The notes beneath the pieces were generated by a model that was not told the origin of the DNA, searched no databases, and saw only the letters and a program-made list of their open reading frames with translations. Below are positions 10,301 to 18,192 of a stretch of DNA of 64,000 bases, one piece after another. Every line of letters begins with the position of its first letter. Position 1 is the first letter of the stretch. Both the position numbers and the translations under genes were made by a program. Source of the stretch: Cohnella fermenti (GTDB taxonomy: Bacteria > Bacillota > Bacilli > Paenibacillales > Paenibacillaceae); assembly GCF_004801405.1 (NCBI RefSeq), contig NZ_SSOB01000019.1, positions 62,001 through 126,000 of the forward strand, written 5' to 3'.

Positions 10301-12080
10301 CCGTGACGCTGCTGACGTCCGAATGGTTCCCGTCCGCCGTCGTCGCCGTGATCGCCGCCGTTCCGGGGGACTTCGCATACACGGTCCCCAGAACGCTGAC
10401 CTCCGCCACCGTCTCGTTCGAGCTGGACCACACAACGGCCGTATCGCTCGCGTTCGCCGGCAGCACCGTCGCCGTCAGCGTCTCCTCGGCACCGACGGGC
10501 AGCGTCAACGCAACCGGCGATACCTTCACGCCGGTTGCGGGCTGATAATAGACATTCACCGAGCGGGTTGCCGAGTACACCGCCGAGGTGACGGAGTCGG
10601 TAACTTGGGCGGTAATGACCGCCGCTCCCGGCTGAATGCCGCGCACGACTCCGGCTGCGTCGACCGCCGCCGTCGCGGCATCGCTGCTGCTCCATGCCAC
10701 TTCGTAGAACAGGGCGCTGGCCGGCAACACTTCAAGCTCCAGCTTCTCTTCGCTTCCTACCGCAAGCGGAAGCGGAAGCGTCCCGGCGGTCAAGCCGACC
10801 GCCTGCACCGGTTCGAATTCATAGGGGGAGACGCGGATGTCGTCGACGGATAAGGCGGCGGCCCCGTCGCCCTTATAGAGACCGAAGCCGATGCGGGTCA
10901 CTTCTTCTTGCTGCGATTGGAATGCATAGCCGTCCCCGATCATCTTGCCGTCGATAAACACCGCGAACGTCTGCGAAGCCGGGTCCGCAACGAGGTCGAA
11001 TCGATACCAGCGATTCGCTTCGTATTCGCTTATCAGAGTGATCCAACCGCCTTGATAGACGCGAATCGTTCCGTTGTTGTAGAAGGCGAGCTGGGCGATC
11101 GCACCGCCCGGGCCGCGCAGAACCGGAACATAGGCGATGGCATCCGTCTGGGCGACGCTTGCCCGGAAGGAGAGACGCGTGCTGCCCAGCGGGGACTCCA
11201 GCGTCTTGTACGCGTAGTAGCTGGCGGTGCTCGCCCCGCTCCGCTCCAGCTTCAGGAACCGGCCGGCTTCCCCCGACGCGGACGTCGTCAACGCTTGGTA
11301 GCCGGCAACCGCCGTCTCCCCGTCGAACGAGGCGGGGTACTGATCGAGCGGCTGCGTCTCGAAGTCTTCCTCGAACCCGACGGCCGCCTCAACCGGCGGC
11401 GTCTCGGAGATGCGCACCTCGTCGATCGACATGGCGCCCGCGGCGCTCCCCGAATACAAGCCCGCCTGCCATTGCCGCAAGTCCGTCTGGGCTGTTCGGA
11501 AGCTTCGGGCGACTGCCAGCAGTTGATCGTCCACGTAGATGTCGAACGTCTGCGTCCCGGCGTCGGCGACGATCTTGAAGTCGTACCATACGTTCGGCGC
11601 ATAGGAGGCGACGGTGACCCAGCCGGTATCCGCGAACGCTTTGATGTTCCCGTCGCTGTAGAAGGCAAGCTGCGTAATAACGTTCGAATCGCCCCGCAGC
11701 ACGGCGATAAACGAGATCAGATTCGTCTGCTCCGCCCGCGCGCGAACCTCGACCGTCGCCCGTTCCAAGGCTTCGCTTGCGCCCAGCGTCTTGCCGGCAT
11801 ACGCGGAGACGGTCGTCGCCGCCGTCTTCTCGATTCGGAAGCTCTTGTCCAGCGATTGCGCGTCTTCGACTACGCTTCCCGCGTAATTCGTCTGCGAGGT
11901 TAGCGAGCTGAGCGAAGTCGGGTAGGAATTGACGGCATAAGAGCTGAAGTCTTCATAGTAAACATAGGGCGAAGGTTCCTCCGTCTCCGCCATTGCCGCC
12001 GGAAACGGCAATGGCAACGGCAGCGCCAGCAGAAGCACCGCTGCAAGTCCGAGCATCCGATTCCTCCATGAACCTCTCAT
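7377..12080 (-). CDS. Secreted 1567-residue right-handed beta-helix protein with jelly-roll and Ig-like modules
   Basis: A Sec signal peptide (about residues 1-31, ending AMA-ETEEPS) is followed by two repeated jelly-roll (LamG/concanavalin-like) modules at roughly 40-225 and 235-415, each with DFxxYPxS starts and a WYDFKIVAD or WYRFDLVAD strand. Two BIG2-type Ig-like domains (about 425-600; VSPVALTLPVGAEETLTATVLP) lead into a parallel beta-helix (about 605-1180). The helix opens with YVDPELGNDANAGSEAAPFRTLTKARDAF-type sequence, as in DUF1565 and polysaccharide-lyase relatives. More Ig-like and a final jelly-roll segment follow. It probably binds or cleaves plant polysaccharide; the catalytic residues cannot be named. 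The RBS and ATG at 12080 lie 13 bp after the FAD oxidoreductase gene, at the end of the pectin operon. Confidence 0.85.
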   Translation of the reverse strand: MRGSWRNRMLGLAAVLLLALPLPLPFPAAMAETEEPSPYVYYEDFSSYAVNSYPTSLSSLTSQTNYAGSVVEDAQSLDKSFRIEKTAATTVSAYAGKTLGASEALERATVEVRARAEQTNLISFIAVLRGDSNVITQLAFYSDGNIKAFADTGWVTVASYAPNVWYDFKIVADAGTQTFDIYVDDQLLAVARSFRTAQTDLRQWQAGLYSGSAAGAMSIDEVRISETPPVEAAVGFEEDFETQPLDQYPASFDGETAVAGYQALTTSASGEAGRFLKLERSGASTASYYAYKTLESPLGSTRLSFRASVAQTDAIAYVPVLRGPGGAIAQLAFYNNGTIRVYQGGWITLISEYEANRWYRFDLVADPASQTFAVFIDGKMIGDGYAFQSQQEEVTRIGFGLYKGDGAAALSVDDIRVSPYEFEPVQAVGLTAGTLPLPLAVGSEEKLELEVLPASALFYEVAWSSSDAATAAVDAAGVVRGIQPGAAVITAQVTDSVTSAVYSATRSVNVYYQPATGVKVSPVALTLPVGAEETLTATVLPANASDTAVVWSSSNETVAEVSVLGTVYAKSPGTAAITATTADGNHSDVSSVTVEARTTAYQWYVDPELGNDANAGSEAAPFRTLTKARDAFRSATANGSAMAGDADIILRGGLYELSEPLLLDERDSSDAYERVTYKAYPNEEPIVSGGVGIAGWQLYDAVNGIYRAPSNGIETRQLYVNGIRAVRARSEGPLTEATLTSAGVRSSDTDMATWSRLDELEFVFRERWTQPRAKVQSATLGEGGTSIEFTMQQPGWQAINAKGSSSVTRGPVYVENAYELLDQEGEWYADEAYFYYKPRAFENMATADVTAPVLEELIRIEGSSLGARAGYISFEGITFAYTTWLWPSTSYGLSDVQNNHLRYPGQDDRLIEAAVTVRKAHHIVFEGNTFKHIGDTALKLIDGVQDSLVNGNRLYDISGGAINVGEPTANNPAIYAPKDSRLVMRNVDVTNNYIHDIGVDYASAAAISAGFPVDMEISRNHIFNIPYSGIHVGYGWYSFVSAGQKQVRIENNYIHDLMGAGIYDGGAIYTLGYTGASAEEMNTVSGNYIQNQLDKWAAIYADNASDYWEFRDNVIDQTETPMWGESPAYWAFGKEEELLFDHNYTTTEHVNTSFGAPLRVTNTQVYPDADWPTEARQLIADAGLSNAYRSLYELGAERVDVTEELALEVEGTASIALSATTNKGELADLSEATIDYRSRNPAVATVSAGGVVEAMAHGRTAIETRIVQGDLLWTFETEVYVGDTVVSIELRNVSGSSRKLLLGETFDPGVYGVTDLGREVAFADLSIVSSDSGVVSVQPNGSLLAAGEGEASVTLATYGTPSLSRTIDLEVIQYSSEEGLLVPPYSLNDALADSAGWKVSSGTVAFENGSVRLTTPSGQGYYDGQAFGDELLAFDMTIEAEAGWEVIEIRNQNLAVPLDTAYAVVIKPNEIELQRFNNGVRTVIFGNVTGYTSQGGEAYPNDVLPFGVRKRVQVGAINEANGVRIVLNIDGENVFYYLDKDADRIESDGCFSVMARYGSVRIGPTEE

Positions 12081-12093
12081 CGAACGTCCCCCT

Positions 12094-13494
12094 CTACATT
12101 AGGTATCCGCGAATCTGCATTTCCTTCCCGACAATCGTTCCGTCCACGGCGTGGAACGACGGCTCCGGCGTGAGGCCGGCCCCGCCTGCCGAAGGCGCGG
12201 CATCCCATTCCGAATTCGCTCCCGCCCCCCGTTCCGAGCCCGAGGCCCGGCTCATGGCCAGCCCTGCGGCGAACCCGACCGCCTCGCCCATGCCCACGGC
12301 GTTCGCCGTGACGCGGTAGGAAGCGTGCGCGAAGAAGTCGCCGCTGATGCAGCGTCCGGCCAGCGCCAGATTCTCGTACTCGGGAACGAGCAGGCTGCGG
12401 TACGGAATCTGATACGGCTTCGTCCGGATGCCTTGATTGCCGTATCCGTGCGTCTGCGACGCATCCGTCGCATGAATGTCCACGGCGAACTTGACGGCGC
12501 ACACCCCGTCCTCGAACGACCGTCCCGCGACGATGTCCTCAAGCGAGATTGCGTACATCCCGCGAATCCGTCTCCCCTCCCGCAGGCTGATATGCGCATT
12601 CGTGGCGACAAGCCGCAGCTCTTCCCAGCCCGCCTGGCCGCGCAGCGCCGCCAGCGCGCGGTGAATCTCCGCGCGCCCCCGCATCGTCGCTTCGGTTATC
12701 TTCACGATGTCGTCGCAGCGAACGTCGAATTCGTGATTGACCGCCAATAAATAAAGGCCGCCGAGCGGAAGCCGGATGATCGTCGGCGCCCGGTTGCTCG
12801 GCTCGAAGCCGATGGACCGCAAGTAGTCTCCGAACTCCCGCTTGCTCTCGTACGTCTCCATCACCCGGAAGCGCTCCGGCACTCCCGTCACGACCGCCTG
12901 CATGCTGGCCGGCTGAATCAGCCCGGAATCCGGATGCCCCATGTCGTACCCGCAGCCTGCCAGCGCGGCCAGATCGCCGTTGCCGGTGCCGTCGACGAAG
13001 AGCTTGGCTCCGAAGGCGATGCGTCCTTGCGCGCATTCCGCCGTTATCGCGCGCAGGCGGCCGCCCTCCGCGACGGCGCTTGTCACGCGGGAATGCAGCA
13101 GGACGTCGATGCCCGCCTCCCGGCACAGGTCCTCCAGCAATCGCTTCATCGTCTCGATATCGTAGACGAAGTTATGCTCGTTGCCGCGCGGCAGCGTCGC
13201 CCCTTCGTTCCCGAGCCGTGTCTTGATCTCGCGAAGCAGCCCGCCCTTGCCTTCGACATCGAGCACCAAGGCCAGTTGCCCGGACGTCCAGACGCCGCCA
13301 AGGCAGCCGCCGGCCTCGATTAGCAGCGTGCGCAGCCCCTGCCCCGCGGTCGACCAGGCGGCCGACAAGCCGGCCGGTCCCGCTCCGCATACGATGACGT
13401 CATACTCCCGAAGCAACGGCGTCCGCAGCGACTCTTCCACCGCGGCTCCGTTCATGATCCCGCTCATTATTCGTTCCCTTGCCAGCTCCTCCAT
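12094..13494 (-). CDS. FAD-dependent oxidoreductase (FAD_oxidored family)
   Basis: The 466-residue protein has an N-terminal Rossmann dinucleotide-binding motif, YDVIVCGAGPAGLSAAW (about residues 30-46), then an acidic residue at the end of strand two (LLIEAGG), and the LFVDGTGNGDLAALAG motif typical of the FAD_oxidored (PF12831) family. The C-terminal LALAGRCISGDFFAHASYRVTANAVGMGEAVG segment completes the FAD site. Members are common in polysaccharide loci of Paenibacillus; the substrate is usually unknown. No signal peptide, so it is cytosolic. The ATG at 13494 has GGGAGGAC before it. It lies between the oligogalacturonate lyase gene and the beta-helix gene, which suggests a role in uronate-derived product processing (inference). 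Confidence 0.85.
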   Translation of the reverse strand: MEELARERIMSGIMNGAAVEESLRTPLLREYDVIVCGAGPAGLSAAWSTAGQGLRTLLIEAGGCLGGVWTSGQLALVLDVEGKGGLLREIKTRLGNEGATLPRGNEHNFVYDIETMKRLLEDLCREAGIDVLLHSRVTSAVAEGGRLRAITAECAQGRIAFGAKLFVDGTGNGDLAALAGCGYDMGHPDSGLIQPASMQAVVTGVPERFRVMETYESKREFGDYLRSIGFEPSNRAPTIIRLPLGGLYLLAVNHEFDVRCDDIVKITEATMRGRAEIHRALAALRGQAGWEELRLVATNAHISLREGRRIRGMYAISLEDIVAGRSFEDGVCAVKFAVDIHATDASQTHGYGNQGIRTKPYQIPYRSLLVPEYENLALAGRCISGDFFAHASYRVTANAVGMGEAVGFAAGLAMSRASGSERGAGANSEWDAAPSAGGAGLTPEPSFHAVDGTIVGKEMQIRGYLM

Positions 13495-13502
13495 GTTGTC
13501 CT

Positions 13503-13612
13503 CCCTCTTGCTCCCTATTCTCTTGCACTGTTCTCTTGCTCCTGTTCTCTTGCTCCTGTTCTCTTGCTTCCCTCTTCTCTTGCTTCCTGTTCTCTTGCGA
13601 ATCCGACTCGAC
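13503..13612 (-). repeat. Purine-rich short tandem repeat in the operon
   Basis: On the minus strand a 14-bp unit close to GAGAACAGGAGCAA is repeated about six to seven times with small changes, just upstream of the start of the FAD oxidoreductase gene. The tract is nearly free of pyrimidines other than C and carries many AGGAG-like motifs. Confidence 0.7.
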
Positions 13613-13614
13613 TC

Positions 13615-14802
13615 TTACGGCCTTGTTGTCATATAAACCGCCGGCAGCCCGTCCCGGTCCGAGGTGAACACGATTCGCCGCTCGTCCGGATGGAACGCGG
13701 GATGCGGATGCGAATCCTGATTCGTCCCGTAGGCGTTCCAGCTCGTATCGTGCGCGCATACGATCTCCTCGGTGCGCTCGAGCAGATTCGCCGCGTACAA
13801 GTACGGCGCTTCGCTCGTCTGCCCGTCGCCGACCGCCAGGGTGAACGCCTCATTCGCGATGAAGTGGCAATAAGGCGAGCTCTCCATCATCGGCGTCTCG
13901 GCCAAGGTGACCGCATCGATCTTCAGCAGCAGCTCGCGCAGCTCCGAGGACTCCGTTCGGGGCCTGTACGTGGCCGGGTCCACGACCTCTTCCGAGCCGC
14001 CGCTCCCCAAGGCGGCCTGCTGCCGATACACGCAGGCGACCGCGCTGCCGTCCGCCAGCCAGAATTCGTGCGAGATCATCTCGCCCGGCTGCTGGGGACG
14101 CATGCAGCGAATCGCCCCGTCGGCGGCGTTCGCCAGCCACAATCGCGCATCGACGCGGTGCGACGGCCCTTCGTGGCAGTACAGGATCGTCGCCGGGTCT
14201 CCCGGCCGGGGCTGCGGATGCCCGAGCCAGCAGCGCTCCTCGTGCACGATCCGGACGCGGCCCGTCGGCAGATGAACGCTGACGATCCGGCACAGCGGCC
14301 TCGCCGCCCATTGCGCTTCGAAGACGACCCAGCCACCGTCCGAGACCAGGCGGTCTTCCGCGCGCATCTCCACCGTCGCGATCCATTCGCCGTCCGCGCT
14401 GAGCCCCGGATTGTCGTAGCCGACCCAACCCTCCGGCGTCTCGTAGACGACGGACTCCCGCAGCGTCGCCAAGACCAGCCGCACGATCGAATTGCCCCGG
14501 CAGAAGAACAGCGCGCGGCCGTCCGGCGACAGATTGGCGCTGAAGTCGAGGATATTGTCGGAGTCCGTCAGTTGCAGCTCCTCTTGCTCCTCCAGATTCA
14601 GCAGGTACAGATTGCGCCGTCCCTCGCGGCGAATCGCGACGACCAGGCCGCTTCCGTCCGCCGTGAAGATCCGGTTATAGAAGTACGGATGGTGACTCAG
14701 CTCCTGCGGATCGGTCAAGCGCCGAATCGTTCGGCCGGTCACCCTGTCCGCGAACTCGTGCACGTGCAGCTTCCTTCTGTCTCCGATAGCCACTGCCTTC
14801 AC
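13615..14802 (-). CDS. ogl: Oligogalacturonate lyase (polysaccharide lyase family 22)
   Basis: The 395-residue protein matches Ogl, a seven-bladed beta-propeller lyase that splits short unsaturated galacturonides in the cytosol to 5-keto-4-deoxyuronate. Diagnostic segments occur in order: RLTDPQELSHHPYFYNRIFTADG, RRNLYLLNLEEQEELQLTD, CWLGHPQPRPGDPATILYCHEGP, HRVDARLWL, SHEFWLADGSAVACVY and DSHPHPAFHPDERRIVFTSDRDG; the conserved histidines that hold the metal lie in these. No signal peptide. The GTG start at 14802 directly follows the TAG of the permease gene, so translation is probably coupled; a GTG at 14793 is also possible. Its place after an ABC importer indicates imported oligogalacturonides as substrate. 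Confidence 0.9.
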   Translation of the reverse strand: MKAVAIGDRRKLHVHEFADRVTGRTIRRLTDPQELSHHPYFYNRIFTADGSGLVVAIRREGRRNLYLLNLEEQEELQLTDSDNILDFSANLSPDGRALFFCRGNSIVRLVLATLRESVVYETPEGWVGYDNPGLSADGEWIATVEMRAEDRLVSDGGWVVFEAQWAARPLCRIVSVHLPTGRVRIVHEERCWLGHPQPRPGDPATILYCHEGPSHRVDARLWLANAADGAIRCMRPQQPGEMISHEFWLADGSAVACVYRQQAALGSGGSEEVVDPATYRPRTESSELRELLLKIDAVTLAETPMMESSPYCHFIANEAFTLAVGDGQTSEAPYLYAANLLERTEEIVCAHDTSWNAYGTNQDSHPHPAFHPDERRIVFTSDRDGLPAVYMTTRP

Positions 14803-15636
14803 CTACCCTTTAACCGAGCCCGACGACAGGCCCTTGACGATTTGTTCTTGGAAAAAAACGTAGATAATAACAACGGGAATAATCGTAATCACGATACCTG
14901 CGCAGATGAGTCCGTACTCGCTCGAGTACTCCCCCTTGAAGTTGGCCAGCCCGATCGGCAGCGTGCGCAGCTTGTCGGTCGCCAGCAGCACCGAGGCGTA
15001 CACGTATTCGTTCCACGCGCCGATGAAGTCCAGAATCGCGAGCGTCGCCATTCCCGGCACGCTCAGCGGAATGATGATCTTGCCGTACATGCGCCAGTAG
15101 CTGCAGCCGTCGACGATGGCCGCCTCCTCCAGCTCGGCGGGAATCGACTTCATGAACCCGACCAGAATAAACACCGCCCGCGGCAAGCCGAACACCCCGT
15201 AAATAAGAATCAAGGACAGCAGATTGTTGCGCAGCCCGAGCTCGTTCATCTTCAGGAACGTCGGCAGCATGAGCGATTGCAGCGGAATCGCCATGCCGAT
15301 CACGAACAGCCCCGACAACAGCGCGTTGCCCCGGAACCGGAATCTCGCGATCGCGTAAGCGAGCATCGACCCGAACAGCAGCGTGAACAGGACGCTGATC
15401 GACGCGACAAAGATGCTGTTCCAGAAGTACGTGCTCATGTTGGCGCTCTCCCAAGCCCGGACATAGTTGTCCAGGGTCCAGTTCTCCGGCAGGGAGAACG
15501 GGCTGCGGAAAATCTCGCGGTTGCTCTTGAAGGAGCTGGCGAATATCCAGGCGAACAGGAACAGCGAGATGGTGGCATACAGCCACAGGAACCCGTATTT
15601 GCACGTACCGATAACAAACCTTCGAATCGTCATCAT
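14803..15636 (-). CDS. Carbohydrate ABC transporter permease, LplC/AraQ type
   Basis: A 277-residue integral membrane protein with six predicted membrane segments and the EAA loop (EEAAIVDGCSYWRMYGKIIIPLSVP) that docks the ATPase. It is a CUT1-family inner permease of a sugar importer. The C-terminal ...LSSGSVKG is typical. ATG codons at 15636 and 15633 both follow an AGGAGG. It forms one operon with the binding protein and the other permease; no ATPase gene is present, so it probably uses a shared MsmK-type ATPase coded elsewhere, as is common in Paenibacillus. Confidence 0.92.
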   Translation of the reverse strand: MMTIRRFVIGTCKYGFLWLYATISLFLFAWIFASSFKSNREIFRSPFSLPENWTLDNYVRAWESANMSTYFWNSIFVASISVLFTLLFGSMLAYAIARFRFRGNALLSGLFVIGMAIPLQSLMLPTFLKMNELGLRNNLLSLILIYGVFGLPRAVFILVGFMKSIPAELEEAAIVDGCSYWRMYGKIIIPLSVPGMATLAILDFIGAWNEYVYASVLLATDKLRTLPIGLANFKGEYSSEYGLICAGIVITIIPVVIIYVFFQEQIVKGLSSGSVKG

Positions 15637-15651
15637 TGCACCCAGCGCCTC

Positions 15652-16521
15652 CTATCGATCCATTCGGTTCGAGAACTGCTTCACCAGAACGGAGATGACG
15701 ACCGCAATTCCCATAATGCTGACGGCGATGGCGCTGCCGTACCCGTAGTTCATTAGATTGAAGCCTTCGCTGTACATGTAGCTGCCGGTCACTTCCGTCC
15801 GGTGCAGCGGCCCGCCTTGCGTCAGAATCAGGATGAAGTCGAACGTCTTGAATGCGCTCGTGATCGCGAGCACCAGGCACAAGCCGATCACGCCCGAGAT
15901 CATCGGGATGATGATCCGCGTCAGCTTCCGGAACGCGTTCGCCCCGTCCATCTCCGCCGCCTCCAGCACCTCCGGGGATAAGCCCTGCAAGCCCGCGAGC
16001 AGAATGATCATCATCAGGCCGAGCTGCCCCCAGACAAGCGGCATGGACACGGCGGACATCGCCGTCGCCGGGTCGGACAGCCACACTCTCGTGTACTCTC
16101 CCAGGCCGATTTTCCGAAGCAGTGTGTTCAAGATCCCGAAGTAATTCTCGTAAATAAACTGGAACATCAGCGCCGTTGCCACGCTGGAGACGATGACCGG
16201 AATGAAGTAGACGGTTCGCAGGAACTTGAACGCCCGCACCTCGGTATACAGCAAGTACGCCAGCAGCAGCGCAACCGGGATCATCAGCAGCACGAGGAAC
16301 GCGAGCAGATGCAGCGTGTTGAGCAAGGAACGGTAGAACACCGGGTCCGCGAACAGCTCCTTGAAGTTATCGAGGGCAATGAACGCCTTGGGGGAGATCG
16401 CATCCCAATCGAAGAAGCTGTAATAGACCACCTCGCCAATGGGACTGAGAAAAAAATACGCATACAGCAGAAGCGAAGGCAACGTGAATGTCGCGATCAG
16501 CAGCCGTTGTTGTCTCTTCAT
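15652..16521 (-). CDS. Carbohydrate ABC transporter permease, LplB/UgpA type
   Basis: A 289-residue permease with six membrane segments; EAA loop EVLEAAEMDGANAFRKLTRIIIPMI. The start ATG at 16521 is preferred over a GTG at 16527 because AAGGAAG lies nine bases upstream of the ATG but only three from the GTG. It is the partner of the next permease, forming a heterodimeric CUT1 importer channel for pectin-derived oligosaccharides (substrate inferred from the neighbouring Ogl). Confidence 0.92.
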   Translation of the reverse strand: MKRQQRLLIATFTLPSLLLYAYFFLSPIGEVVYYSFFDWDAISPKAFIALDNFKELFADPVFYRSLLNTLHLLAFLVLLMIPVALLLAYLLYTEVRAFKFLRTVYFIPVIVSSVATALMFQFIYENYFGILNTLLRKIGLGEYTRVWLSDPATAMSAVSMPLVWGQLGLMMIILLAGLQGLSPEVLEAAEMDGANAFRKLTRIIIPMISGVIGLCLVLAITSAFKTFDFILILTQGGPLHRTEVTGSYMYSEGFNLMNYGYGSAIAVSIMGIAVVISVLVKQFSNRMDR

Positions 16522-16593
16522 GGGCACAGCTTCCTTTCCCGTTAAAAAGCGATTGAGATTCTCGGGAAGAAGAACCTCAATCGCTTATCCGCG

Positions 16594-17964
16594 TTACGGC
16601 TCGAAGGCCGGATTCGGGTTGTTCTTGATGCCTTCTTCGAACAATTGGGCGTATTGCTCCGGCGTGATATCGTTCAGGTACAGCCGGGTCTTGAGGTCGT
16701 TGTACACCTTGCTCGCCTCCGCGGAGAGCAGGTCGTTATGGTCCGGGAAGGTCTTCACTTCGCCGGAGTCGCGCAGCTTGAACGCCTTCGCGAGCATCGG
16801 ATGCATGTCGGAGGAGCGGTCCCAGACGACCGGACTCGGGTTGCCGGAGACGACCTCAAGCTCCTTGCCGACCTCGGTGCCGGCCAGATACTTGGCAAGC
16901 TCCCACGCCGCCTCGCGCTTGTTCTCATCCTCGTACGCCCGCTCGCTGATATACACGAAGTAGCCGACTCCGGATGTCATGTAAGCGTCGCCGTCCGGCT
17001 TCAGCTTCGGGAACGGAACGACCTCGACCTGGTCGAACAGATCCTCCGCCACGCTGCCAAGCGTCCAACTGTGCTGGTAGTACATCGGCGACATGCCGGT
17101 GTTGAACAGCTCGAGCGCCTGCAAGGTGCCCAGCGTCTCCATCCCTTCCGGGAAGGCGCCCAGCTCGACCAGCTCGCGGACATGGGAAGCCGCCTCGACA
17201 AGCCGCTCGTCGTACTCCTCCTTGCCGATCAGCCGGTCGCGGACCGATTCGCCGTACAACTGGTCGTTCAGGTTCGACAGAATGGCCCGGGTCGTTCCGT
17301 CATTGGCCGCGATCGGGATCAGCCCCTTCGCCTTGAACGCCTTGACCGCTTCCTTCAATTCGTCGAACGTCTCCGGAACCTTGATGCCGGCGTCCGCGAA
17401 CATCTTCGTATTGACGAGGAAGTTCATCATATTGGCTTCGATCGGCAAGCCGTAAATCCGTCCCTTGTAGGTAACCGAATCGTAGGCGTTGTCGATATAA
17501 CGGCCTTCCAGCTCCGGGTCGCCGGCGATCAGGTCGGTCAGATCGGCAACCTTCTCGTTGGCGATGTAGCTCGCCGTATCGCGCGCTCCCCAGTGAAGGA
17601 AGACGTCCGGCGGATCGTTGGCGGCCATCTCGGTCACGATTTTCTCGCGGATGCCGTTGCCCGGCGCCGTCTCCACGTTCAGCGTAATGTAATCGTGGGA
17701 AGCGATAAACCGGTCGATGGCCGGCTCGAACGCCGCCGCCATCGCGACCTCTCCCGTCCATCCGTGCGCCAGCGTCAGCTCGACCGGCTGCTTCGCCGTT
17801 CCCTCCTGCGCCGTCCCGCTGGACGCCGCGGGCGAGCTCGCCCCTGCGGGGCTTGCGGAGGAATTCCCTCCGTTCGCGTTCCCGTTGCCGTTGCCCGAGC
17901 AAGCGGCCAGCAGCAGCATCGCGCTTGCCAGCATGACCCCAATCTTCATCGTAGACTTTCTCAT
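16594..17964 (-). CDS. ABC transporter sugar-binding lipoprotein (family 1)
   Basis: A 456-residue extracellular solute-binding protein. It starts MRKSTMKIGVMLASAMLLLAACSG with a lipobox (LAAC), then a Gly/Asn/Ser/Ala-rich linker to about residue 50, and then the two-lobed family 1 fold (LTLAHGWTGE ... IVTEMAANDPPDVFLHWG ... GRIYGLPIEANMMNFLVNTKMF). The frame is open to 18096, but the ATG at 17964 has GGAAGGGAG and begins the signal peptide. First gene of the transport operon; the AraC-type direct repeats lie just upstream. Confidence 0.92.
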   Translation of the reverse strand: MRKSTMKIGVMLASAMLLLAACSGNGNGNANGGNSSASPAGASSPAASSGTAQEGTAKQPVELTLAHGWTGEVAMAAAFEPAIDRFIASHDYITLNVETAPGNGIREKIVTEMAANDPPDVFLHWGARDTASYIANEKVADLTDLIAGDPELEGRYIDNAYDSVTYKGRIYGLPIEANMMNFLVNTKMFADAGIKVPETFDELKEAVKAFKAKGLIPIAANDGTTRAILSNLNDQLYGESVRDRLIGKEEYDERLVEAASHVRELVELGAFPEGMETLGTLQALELFNTGMSPMYYQHSWTLGSVAEDLFDQVEVVPFPKLKPDGDAYMTSGVGYFVYISERAYEDENKREAAWELAKYLAGTEVGKELEVVSGNPSPVVWDRSSDMHPMLAKAFKLRDSGEVKTFPDHNDLLSAEASKVYNDLKTRLYLNDITPEQYAQLFEEGIKNNPNPAFEP

Positions 17965-17995
17965 AGTGGACTCCCTTCCAGTTGACTTCCCCTTC

Positions 17996-18049
17996 AGTAT
18001 AGAAATCAGCCGCGATTGCAGCCTTGAGATTCGTTTGAAGAACCTTGAG
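17996..18049 (-). promoter_or_regulatory. Promoter with AraC-type direct repeats for the pectin transport operon
   Basis: On the minus strand the -10 TATACT (17996-18001) lacks a good -35. Instead two copies of CTCAAGG (18043-18049 and 18022-18028) occur exactly 21 bp apart, two helical turns, with the nearer copy overlapping the -35 position. This is the usual layout for class II activation by an AraC-family dimer, and the response regulator gene is adjacent. Confidence 0.5.
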
Positions 18050-18192
18050 TTTTTTTGGATCGGTCCCACTAGGCAAAAAACACCCATGATCGGCACGAAG
18101 GGAAGTGTCGTTCATGAGTGCGGGACGGGGCGGACGGGGCAGTTGGGAGGACAGTTGGGAGGTGGGAGGACAGAACGGATAGACAGTTCCGG

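Noticed and set aside
13564-15756. 730-residue plus-strand frame across ogl and a permease gene
   Set aside because: Antisense shadow of two well-supported genes; the protein is rich in Arg, His and Gln with no domain.
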